Source of the DNA: Alphaproteobacteria bacterium | Lineage (GTDB): Bacteria; Pseudomonadota; Alphaproteobacteria; Sphingomonadales; Sphingomonadaceae | Assembly: GCA_005882415.1 (NCBI GenBank) | Contig: VBAE01000209.1 | Span: forward strand, 3,020 to 28,513 | DNA length: 25,494 nucleotides | Direction: 5' to 3' | In this document: positions 1-5,982 of the stretch, in pieces | Layout of the letters: every line of letters starts with the position of its first letter | Position numbering within the stretch: position 1 is the first letter of the stretch | Position numbers and translations under genes: made by a program | Notes under the pieces: model-generated | Seen by the model: only the letters and a program-made list of their open reading frames with translations | Told to the model about the DNA's origin: nothing | Databases searched by the model: none

Positions 1-202
1 GAGCCCGCGTCGGCTCAGCCCTCGGCTTCGCCAGCACGACCTCCGGTGCCGGCGCCGGCACGGCGGGAGCCGCGCGGACAGGCGCCGGGAGGTTGGGCGC
101 CTCATGGGCCGGCACCGGCGCGGGCGCCGCCTGGAGCAGAAGCGCGGCGGCGCCCAAGCCAATCCTGCGAGCCCAGATCCTAGCGTTGCGAGTCTCGATC
201 AC
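1..202 (-). CDS. Secreted Ala/Pro-rich protein, C-terminus beyond window
   Basis: Only the first 67 codons are in the window. Reading leftwards from a GTG at 202-200, the protein begins with a basic stretch (residues 5-13, several Arg), then a short Ala/Leu hydrophobic segment, then a Pro/Ala-rich linker. This is the layout of a signal peptide followed by a periplasmic spacer. A good ribosome binding site (AGGAGG) lies a few bases upstream and favours the GTG; the overlapping ATG is followed directly by a stop. The N-terminus resembles in style that of the transpeptidase at 651-1274, so another envelope enzyme is possible. No catalytic domain is visible, and no function can be assigned. Confidence 0.55.
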   Translation of the reverse strand, partial: MIETRNARIWARRIGLGAAALLLQAAPAPVPAHEAPNLPAPVRAAPAVPAPAPEVVLAKPRAEPTRA

Positions 203-310
203 ATGCTCCTCCTGTCGAGCCACAACCGCTCTCGCGCCGCCCCGCTCCGCCGCGCAAGGCCGAGAATGCGGATGTGCCCGTTCGAGACAGTGAGGGGCTA
301 AATCCCTCCG

Positions 311-583
311 CTATTCCGCGGTCGTGGGATCGATCGTGGCGCGCACCTGCGAGATGCTGTTCGCCGGAAAGCCCGCGGTCTCCGCATGCTCGCGGATCAG
401 ATCCTCGCTCGGCGCACGGTAGATGCAGTAGATCTTGTCGTCGGTCACATAACTATGGACCCACTGGATCTCCGGCCCGAGCTGGCGGAGCACGCTGCAC
501 GATCCCTGCGATGCGCCCTTCAAATCCTCCGCGCTGAGGCTTCCGGCGCCGGGCATTTCACGCTCGATCACGAACTGAGGCAT
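311..583 (-). CDS. DUF4242 (SCO4226-like) small protein
   Basis: A 90-residue protein that is essentially one DUF4242 domain. It opens with the typical FVIEREMPGAG strand, then GPEIQWVHSYVTDDKIYCIY and a C-terminal FPANSISQVRATIDPTTAE-type ending. The Streptomyces member SCO4226 binds nickel; most others have no known role and are often annotated as nickel-binding. The start is placed at the ATG at 583 because AAGGAG lies five bases upstream. A GTG two codons earlier overlaps that ribosome binding site and is less likely. No signal peptide, so cytoplasmic. It lies upstream of the truncated secreted gene on the same strand, with a 108-nt gap. The family is certain, the function is not. Confidence 0.85.
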   Translation of the reverse strand: MPQFVIEREMPGAGSLSAEDLKGASQGSCSVLRQLGPEIQWVHSYVTDDKIYCIYRAPSEDLIREHAETAGFPANSISQVRATIDPTTAE

Positions 584-650
584 GGTCACTCCTTCCGTGC
601 GACTGGTCCAGGCTTCCTGCGCCCGAGGGCCTAACGAGTCTAGAGAGGGT

Positions 651-1274
651 TCAGCCGAAGACCGGCTTGCCGCCCACCCATTTCGGCTTTGCCCGGGTCA
701 CCGTCACCCGCGTCGAGCCATCCGTCATGCCGTAGAGCTTGCGCGCGAAGCCCCAGGGCAGGCGGATGCAGCCGTGCGAGGCGGGATAGCCCGGCAGATG
801 CCCGGCATGGAGCGCCACGCCATATTGGGTGATCTTCTGCATATAGGGCATCGGCGCGTTGGCGTAGATGTTGGAGCGGTGGCGGACAGCCTTCTGGAGG
901 ATCCGGAAGGTGCCCACCGGAGTCTCATGCCCGCGCTTGCCCGTCGACACCGGGGAGGTCGCGATCAAAGCGTCGCCGCGGTAGACGAACGCCCTCTGGT
1001 GCGGAATGCTGACGACCACTCGAATACCAGCGTCGGAGCGCTCGGCCCAGGGCCCGTGCAGCGCCCGGCGCGGCGCAGCCTGCGGCGGAACGGCCGGCCA
1101 GGGCACCGGCTCCAGCGCAAGCAGCTCCCCTGCGTCGACGGGCTCGGGAAGAACGGGAGCGGGTTCGGCAGCAGGACTCGGCTTTGCGGGCACGCTCGCC
1201 CGCACCTGCGGAGGCGGAGTCGCGCTTCCGAGCAGCAGCGCCGCTGCGCCGCAGAACAATCCGAAGCTCTTCAT
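651..1274 (-). CDS. L,D-transpeptidase (YkuD domain), periplasmic
   Basis: A 207-residue exported protein with an N-terminal signal peptide (MKSFGLFCGAAALLLG), a Pro/Ala-rich linker to about residue 70, then a YkuD catalytic domain. The active-site signature HAGHLPGYPASHGCIRL is complete, with the nucleophile at about Cys169 and the conserved SHGC preceding it. GKRGHETPVGTFRI is the usual YkuD substrate-loop region. Enzymes of this family make 3-3 cross-links in peptidoglycan or attach proteins to it; some have been re-purposed for other acyl transfers. The start at 1274 is chosen because GGAGAGGG precedes it and the signal peptide begins there; the open frame extends 25 codons upstream without a signal. 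It is the first of four L,D-transpeptidases in the window. Confidence 0.93.
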   Translation of the reverse strand: MKSFGLFCGAAALLLGSATPPPQVRASVPAKPSPAAEPAPVLPEPVDAGELLALEPVPWPAVPPQAAPRRALHGPWAERSDAGIRVVVSIPHQRAFVYRGDALIATSPVSTGKRGHETPVGTFRILQKAVRHRSNIYANAPMPYMQKITQYGVALHAGHLPGYPASHGCIRLPWGFARKLYGMTDGSTRVTVTRAKPKWVGGKPVFG

Positions 1275-1380
1275 CCCTCTCCTGTCGGCGGAAGTCGTCC
1301 CGAAGCCGATGGTTGAGAACGGATTAACCTCGAACTTGCTCCGCGCCAATCCCGGCTATGGCCGGGATCGGTGGCGAAGC

Positions 1381-1698
1381 TCAGGCCATGCGGCGGCTGG
1401 TCGCTTCCAGGTCGAGCGCGTCGAGGCGATGCGCGAAGGAGATGCCGAAGCGTCCGCCCCGGGCCCAGATCACTTCGGCCTTCACCGCCACCCGGCCGCG
1501 CCGGAAGACGAGCTTCGATCCCAATGTGAAGCCGGTTTCCGCCTCCACCAGTGCACCGATCGGCGACAGGTTGCGAAGCCGCGCCGGCCACTGCTTCCCG
1601 TCGGCTTCGAGATAGGCGACGAGGAAGGCGCTGAACCGGTTCTCGGCCCGAAGCTCGGTCAGCCTTTCGAAGGCGGTCTGGGATCCAAGGGCGCTCAT
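1381..1698 (-). CDS. PilZ-domain c-di-GMP receptor
   Basis: A 105-residue stand-alone PilZ protein. Both cyclic-di-GMP-binding motifs are visible: RxxxR (R17-R21, RAENR) and [D/N]xSxxG (NLSPIG, residues 43-48). The rest is the PilZ beta-barrel (for example GSKLVFRRGRVAVKAEVIWA). Such single-domain proteins act as effectors that change motility, polysaccharide export or other processes when c-di-GMP is bound; the target here cannot be read from the sequence. The ATG at 1698 is preferred over a GTG three codons upstream because AAGG lies at a suitable distance. An octamer TTAACCAT (CtrA half-site-like) lies about 20 nt upstream on this strand. It neighbours an EAL phosphodiesterase and a REC protein, which suggests a c-di-GMP patch. 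Confidence 0.87.
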   Translation of the reverse strand: MSALGSQTAFERLTELRAENRFSAFLVAYLEADGKQWPARLRNLSPIGALVEAETGFTLGSKLVFRRGRVAVKAEVIWARGGRFGISFAHRLDALDLEATSRRMA

Positions 1699-1817
1699 GG
1701 CGTTCACCTTAGGCGGGAATGGTTAACATTCGCCTCCTCCGGCCCGATGCGGGACAAGGCCCGAAACCCACGCCGAGAGGCGTTGATGGCGTGAGCGCCC
1801 CGGCCTAGACAGCCCCC

Positions 1818-2033
1818 ATGTCGATCTGGTCGAATCCGGCGGAGCTCCTGTGCCGCCTGGGCCGCCACAAGCCGGCGCCCGATCCGGTCTGGAACCGGGG
1901 CTATTGGTTCAGCAGCTGCACCCGCTGCGGCCTCGACCTCGTCCGAACCGCCGCCGGCCGCTGGCACGTCCCCAAGGGCCGGAAAGTGGTCTGGAAGCAG
2001 AAGCGCCCGCGGGGGAAGCGGCCGGGGAAATAG
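1818..2033 (+). CDS. Small zinc-ribbon-like basic protein
   Basis: A 71-residue protein with a metal-binding pattern Cys12-x4-His17 ... Cys34-x2-Cys37 (CRLGRH and CTRCG), followed by a very basic C-terminus rich in Lys and Arg. The layout resembles short zinc-ribbon proteins that bind nucleic acid, but the family is not recognised with certainty. The ATG has no Shine-Dalgarno. A CCTAGACA box lies about 9 nt before it, which would fit a -10 element of a leaderless transcript (inference). It is the only plus-strand gene in the first 7.6 kb and is convergent with the EAL gene, with two palindromic repeats in between. Codon use is normal for the window, so I believe it is real. Confidence 0.65.
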   Translation: MSIWSNPAELLCRLGRHKPAPDPVWNRGYWFSSCTRCGLDLVRTAAGRWHVPKGRKVVWKQKRPRGKRPGK

Positions 2034-2053
2034 GGCGCCGGCGTCCGTCCCAA

Positions 2054-2153
2054 CCCGTCATTCCGGGCTTGACCCGGAATCCATGAACACAGGTCAGCGA
2101 GGACTGGACTCGAACCGTGTTCATGGATGCCGGATCAAGTCCGGCATGACGGG
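2054..2153. repeat. Palindromic repeat family 1, copy 1
   Basis: A 94-nt unit (2057-2150, GTCAT...ATGAC) with 3 nt of extra symmetry on each side. The 37-nt outer arms are inverted repeats with four mismatches. Each arm is itself a hairpin: left ATTCCGGG-cttga-CCCGGAAT, right ATGCCGGA-tcaag-TCCGGCAT. The arms are joined by CCATGAACAC / GTGTTCATGG and a central spacer of about 26 nt. Copies 2 and 3 have the same length and orientation. It looks like a REP/MITE-like extragenic palindrome. Confidence 0.9.
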
Positions 2154-2180
2154 AGCCGCAGGCTGCCTCACCTATCCCTC

Positions 2181-2274
2181 GTCATTCCGGGCTCGACCCG
2201 GAATCCATGAACACAGGTCACCGAGAACTGGACACAAAGAGTGTTCATGGATGCCGGATCAAGTCGGGCATGAC
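2181..2274. repeat. Palindromic repeat family 1, copy 2
   Basis: Second 94-nt copy, 30 nt after copy 1 and in the same orientation. The left-arm hairpin is intact (TTCCGGG-ctcga-CCCGGAA). The right-arm hairpin has one mismatch caused by a C-to-G change (AAGTCGGGCAT instead of AAGTCCGGCAT). Its right arm overlaps the 3' end of the EAL gene: the last four sense codons and the TGA at 2261-2259 are repeat sequence. Confidence 0.9.
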
Positions 2275-3113
2275 GGCATTGCCTCTCCCGCGCCTCCGCA
2301 CGCGCTCCGCCACCGCGGCCCCTCGCCCAGTACCCACTCCGCCAGCGCCTGCCCCGGAAGCGGCTTGGCGAGGAGGTAGCCCTGGGCGTCGTCGCAGCCG
2401 AGGTCGCGCATCAGCTCCAGGGTCTCCATGTCCTCCACCCCTTCGGCGGTGGCGATGAGGCCGAGCCCGTGGGCGAGGTCGATCACTGCCTTGACGATCA
2501 CCCGCGCCTCCCGCGAGCTCGTCGCCTCGCGGACGAAGGCCTGGTCGACCTTCAGCTCCGAATAAGGAAGCTGGCGAAGCTGGAGCAGCGACGAGTAGCC
2601 CGTGCCGAAATCGTCGAGCGCGATTCCGATGCCCTTCAGCCGGAGCCGCGACAGGGTCTGAAGCAGCCGGACGATATGCTGGGTCGCGCTCTCGGTGACC
2701 TCGACGGTGAGCTGGTCGCACGGCACCCCGGCCTGGGCGCAGCTCCTGTGGAGATAATCGGGCAGCCAGGGGTCGCGAAGGCTGAGCGCCGAGACGTTGA
2801 CCGACATGTGTACCTTGAGCCCCTGCTCCGCCCACATTGTCCACTGCCGGAGCGCCTCCTTCAGCACCCACTCCGTCAGCGCGTCGATCAGCCCGAACAG
2901 CTCGGCCACCGCGACGAAGGACGAAGGCGGGACCTGCCCCAAATCCGGGTCGCGCCAGCGGGCGAGCGCCTCGACCCCGGCTAGCGCTCCGGTGCGCAGG
3001 TGGATCTTGGGCTGGTAGAAGAGGGACAGGCCGCCGCGCTCAAGCGCCAGCTCCAGCCGCGTCGCAAGCTCGCTCTCGCCCGGGACTCCGCGGATGCCGG
3101 CCGCCCCGCTCAT
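2259..3113 (-). CDS. EAL-domain cyclic-di-GMP phosphodiesterase
   Basis: A 284-residue protein consisting of an EAL domain (residues 15-260) and a short tail. The catalytic set looks complete: E48-A49-L50, N106 (VNVSA), E141 (VEVTES), DDFGTG at 167-172, K188 (LKVD), E224 (ATAEGVE) and the QGYLLAKPL end. It should therefore hydrolyse c-di-GMP to pGpG. There is no transmembrane or sensory domain. It starts 2 nt after the stop of the REC gene (TGA-GG-ATG), so translation is probably coupled and the REC protein is its likely input. REC-EAL fusions are common, so the pair may be a split version or a frameshifted single gene. The C-terminal residues after the domain run into palindromic repeat copy 2, which supplies the stop codon. 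Confidence 0.92.
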   Translation of the reverse strand: MSGAAGIRGVPGESELATRLELALERGGLSLFYQPKIHLRTGALAGVEALARWRDPDLGQVPPSSFVAVAELFGLIDALTEWVLKEALRQWTMWAEQGLKVHMSVNVSALSLRDPWLPDYLHRSCAQAGVPCDQLTVEVTESATQHIVRLLQTLSRLRLKGIGIALDDFGTGYSSLLQLRQLPYSELKVDQAFVREATSSREARVIVKAVIDLAHGLGLIATAEGVEDMETLELMRDLGCDDAQGYLLAKPLPGQALAEWVLGEGPRWRSACGGAGEAMPSCPT

Positions 3114-3115
3114 CC

Positions 3116-3538
3116 TCACTGGACCGCGACCGGTCCGGCCGCGATCGCCGCCGAAATCTCGTCGACTAAGACCGGCTTTTTCAGCGGCAGCCCCATGTTG
3201 AGCCCGAGGGCGCAGCCGAGGCGAAGCGCCGCCTCGACCACCCGCTCGTCGAAACCGCTGACGATCAGGACCAGCGCCGGGCAACTCTCTTCGGCGAGGA
3301 ATTTCAGAAGCTCGATGCCGTCGCTCCGCGCCAGCGCGAGGTCGAGGATCACTACCTCCGGGCGCGTTCGCCGGTAGGTTTCCCGGAAAGCCTCGGCGGT
3401 GCCGGTGACCGTCGCCGAGCAGCCCGATTCCGCCACCGCATGGCCGAGGAAGCGCCCGACGCCCGGATCGTCGTCGACCAGCAGCACGCGCTGCTGCGAC
3501 GGCGGAAAGACGGTTCGTTCGATAAGGGCGGCATGCAT
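3116..3538 (-). CDS. Stand-alone response-regulator receiver (REC) protein
   Basis: A 140-residue REC domain with all switch residues: acidic pocket D22-D24 (LLVDDDPG), phospho-acceptor Asp66 (VVILDLALA), Ser94 (LIVSG) and Lys121 (LPLKKPV). No output domain follows; the EAL gene begins 2 nt downstream, so it is probably the phosphorylation input to that phosphodiesterase. The sequence around GLNMGLPLKKPV resembles REC domains found fused to EAL. The ATG at 3538 has only a weak AAGGA about 18 nt upstream, and an internal start near residue 16 is possible. A TTAACCAT octamer (CtrA half-site-like) lies at 3611-3618. No histidine kinase is visible in the window. Confidence 0.88.
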   Translation of the reverse strand: MHAALIERTVFPPSQQRVLLVDDDPGVGRFLGHAVAESGCSATVTGTAEAFRETYRRTRPEVVILDLALARSDGIELLKFLAEESCPALVLIVSGFDERVVEAALRLGCALGLNMGLPLKKPVLVDEISAAIAAGPVAVQ

Positions 3539-3640
3539 GTCGGCACCCGTTGCTGTTTCCTTGTAGAAAACCGCAGCAGGCCTTTGGTTGCCGTTCGAAA
3601 CAGAAATAAGATGGTTAACAAGTCGTTAGGAATATACGGA

Positions 3641-3677
3641 AAGAAAAGAGGGGGCTGTTTAAGCCCCCTCTTTTCTT
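3641..3677 (-). terminator. Rho-independent terminator of the M13 peptidase gene
   Basis: A perfect 16-bp inverted repeat (3641-3656 with 3662-3677) closes a 5-nt loop, with a GC-rich core GGGGGC/GCCCCC. The outer arm on the minus strand reads CCTCTTTTCTTT, giving a T-rich run after the core stem. It lies 6 nt past the stop codon of the M13 gene and separates it from the REC-EAL pair. Confidence 0.9.
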
Positions 3678-3682
3678 CTCGA

Positions 3683-5740
3683 TTACCAGATATGGACTCG
3701 TTGATCGGGCGGCAGGTACAGCTTGTCGCCCGGCTTTACGTCGAACGCCTTGTACCAGGCGTCGACATTGCGGACGACGCCGTTCACCCGATATTCCGGC
3801 GGGCTGTGCGGGTCGCTGAGCAGGCGCTCGCGAAGCGCGCCTTCGCGGATCTTGGAGCGCCAGCTCTGGCCGTAGGCCAGGAAGAAACGCTGGTCGCCGG
3901 TCAGGCCGTCGATCACCGGCGGCTCGCCATGCTGGGCGACGTAGCGGCGATAGGCGGCATAGGCCATTTCGATGCCGCCCAGATCGCCGATATTCTCGCC
4001 CATGGTGAGCTTGCCGTTGATCTTCGTGCCCGGGATCGGCTCGTATGTGTCATATTGCTTGCCGAAGACCGAGGTGCGGGCGTTGAACTGCTCGGTCGCC
4101 TGCGCCGTCCACCAGTCGCGCAGCTTGCCGGAGCCGTCGAACTGGCGGCCGACATCGTCGAAGCCGTGGCCGATCTCATGGCCGATGATCGCCCCGATCG
4201 ACCCGTAATTCACCGCCGGGTCCGCCGCCGGATCGAAATAAGGCGGCTGCAGGATCGCTGCCGGGAAGGTGATCTGGTTCATCAGCGGGTTGTAATAAGC
4301 GTTCACCGTCTGCGGGGTCATGTCCCACAGGCTGCGGTCGACCGGCTTGCCCAAGCGGGACAGCTGGAGGGTCCAGCCGAATTCCTGCGCCCGGACGAAA
4401 TTGCCGAGCAGGTCGTTCCTGTCGACCTTCATCGGCGAATAGTCGATCCAGCTCTTCGGGTGGCCGATGCGCGGATCGAAGGCGGTGAGCTTGGCGCGCG
4501 CTTCGGCCTTGGTCGCGTCGTCCATCCAGGTCGAGGCGGCGAGCCGCTCCTCCAGGCCCGCGCGCAAATTGGCGATCAGCTCCGACATCTGCCGGTCGCT
4601 CTCCGCGGGATAATGGCGCTCGGTGTAGATCCGCCCGACTGCCTCGCCGAGGCTGGCATTGATCAACTGCACGCCACGCTTCCAGCGGTCGCGCTGCTGC
4701 GGGACGCCGCGCAGGGTATGCGCGTAGAATTGGAAGTCGGCATCGTCGAACGCCTTGGGCAGCGCGGACGCGTGGCTCCGGACGAAGTGGAAGGCGAGAT
4801 AGTCCTTCCACGTCGACAGCGGCACCGTGTCGAGCATCTTGGCGGTGTCCGCGATCGCCGTCGTCTCCGCCGCGATCACCGTGTCGATATTGCCGAGGCC
4901 CGCCATCTGAAGATAGGCCGGCCAGTCGATCTGCGGCGCCAGCTTGGCGAGCTGATCGCGGTTCATCGGGTTGTAGACCTGCTTGATGTCGCGCTGGCGT
5001 GCCGGGTCCCACTGGACCTTGGCGATCGCCGTCTCGAGCGCGATGATCCGGTCCGCCTTCGCTTCGGCATCGGGGATTCCGGCAAGTTGCTGGAGCTTCA
5101 CGACATGGGCGCGATAGGCGGCGCGGATCGCGTCATATTTCTCGCCGGCGAGCAGGTAATAGTCGCGGTTCGGAAGGCCGAGGCCGGCCTGGCCGGTCGC
5201 CGCGATATAGCGGCTCGGGTTGGCGGGATCGGGCAGGATCTGGAGGGCGACCGGTGCGGTATAGCCCTGGGTCGCGAACACCTTGAGCAGGTCCGCCCGG
5301 TTCTGGATCGCCGCGATGCGCGCGAGGTAAGGCTTCAGAACCCCGGCGCCGCGTTTCTCGATGGCCGCCTCGTCCATCCAGCTCGCGTAGAAATCGCCGA
5401 CCTGCTGGCCGGTCTTGCCCGACGCCGCCGGGTTCTTCGCCATGTCCTCGACGATGGCGCGCACCTGCTGCTCGGCTTCGTCGGCGAGGAGCACGCCGAC
5501 TCCGGCGCTGGTCCGGTCGGCGGCGATCTCGGTCCTCTTGTCCCAGCTTCCGTTGACATAGTGCCAGAAGTCGTCGCCGGGCTTCACCGACCTGTCGATC
5601 GCGGCGCTGTCGAAGCCCCAGCTGCCGTAGCGCGGCTTGGCCGAAGCCTCCGCGGCATAAGCGGCGCCGCCCGGCGCAAGCGCCGGAACCGCCGCACCGA
5701 TCAAAAGCGCGGCCGCAAAGGCCATCGAAAATTTAGACAT
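3683..5740 (-). CDS. M13 family (neprilysin-like) zinc metallopeptidase, exported
   Basis: A 685-residue protein with a signal peptide (about residues 1-30, cleavage near AAYAA) and a full-length M13 peptidase. The zinc motif HEIGH is at about 521-525, the third ligand is in GENIGDLGG (Glu about 582), and the substrate-binding NAYYNP lies before the zinc motif. The last residues (VHIW) correspond to the conserved C-terminal Trp of the family. It should cleave oligopeptides in the periplasm or, if anchored by other means, at the envelope. The start is fixed by GGGAGGG just upstream and by the signal peptide. It is probably monocistronic: repeat copy 3 lies upstream and a strong terminator downstream. 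Confidence 0.95.
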   Translation of the reverse strand: MSKFSMAFAAALLIGAAVPALAPGGAAYAAEASAKPRYGSWGFDSAAIDRSVKPGDDFWHYVNGSWDKRTEIAADRTSAGVGVLLADEAEQQVRAIVEDMAKNPAASGKTGQQVGDFYASWMDEAAIEKRGAGVLKPYLARIAAIQNRADLLKVFATQGYTAPVALQILPDPANPSRYIAATGQAGLGLPNRDYYLLAGEKYDAIRAAYRAHVVKLQQLAGIPDAEAKADRIIALETAIAKVQWDPARQRDIKQVYNPMNRDQLAKLAPQIDWPAYLQMAGLGNIDTVIAAETTAIADTAKMLDTVPLSTWKDYLAFHFVRSHASALPKAFDDADFQFYAHTLRGVPQQRDRWKRGVQLINASLGEAVGRIYTERHYPAESDRQMSELIANLRAGLEERLAASTWMDDATKAEARAKLTAFDPRIGHPKSWIDYSPMKVDRNDLLGNFVRAQEFGWTLQLSRLGKPVDRSLWDMTPQTVNAYYNPLMNQITFPAAILQPPYFDPAADPAVNYGSIGAIIGHEIGHGFDDVGRQFDGSGKLRDWWTAQATEQFNARTSVFGKQYDTYEPIPGTKINGKLTMGENIGDLGGIEMAYAAYRRYVAQHGEPPVIDGLTGDQRFFLAYGQSWRSKIREGALRERLLSDPHSPPEYRVNGVVRNVDAWYKAFDVKPGDKLYLPPDQRVHIW

Positions 5741-5861
5741 CCATCCCTCCCAAAGGGTGTGACTCATCCCGGCGCCATGGCTAGCAAGCGCGGCGCGGCC
5801 GGGACAGGGGATTCTCGCCCTCAGGCAGCGAAGGGGATGATGGGCGGCTAGTGTTCCCCTC

Positions 5862-5955
5862 GTCATCCCGGGCTCGACCCGGGATCCATGAACACAGGTC
5901 TATGAGAACTGGAATCGATCCGTGTTCATGGATGCCGGATCAAGTCCGGCATGAC
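5862..5955. repeat. Palindromic repeat family 1, copy 3
   Basis: Third 94-nt copy, in the same orientation as the other two, between the acyl-CoA dehydrogenase and M13 peptidase genes. Its left-arm hairpin has a C-G pair (ATCCCGGG-ctcga-CCCGGGAT) where copies 1 and 2 have T-A and the right arms have G-C. These compensatory changes support selection for, or descent through, the hairpin. The right arm is intact. Confidence 0.9.
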
Positions 5956-5982
5956 GACTGCTGAGCGTTCCTTCGATCACCG

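Noticed and set aside
1308..1330. CtrA-like TTAA-N7-TCAA upstream of the first transpeptidase
   Set aside because: One half-site deviates, and no independent support for regulation is visible; not strong enough to annotate.
2054..2274. CRISPR array from the closely spaced repeats
   Set aside because: Only two adjacent units, each a 94-nt palindrome. There is no short repeat-spacer periodicity and no cas gene.
3440..5851. An 803-codon plus-strand open frame
   Set aside because: It lies antisense to the M13 peptidase and part of the REC gene. It is Arg/Ala/Val-rich with no domain, as expected for a shadow frame in very GC-rich DNA.
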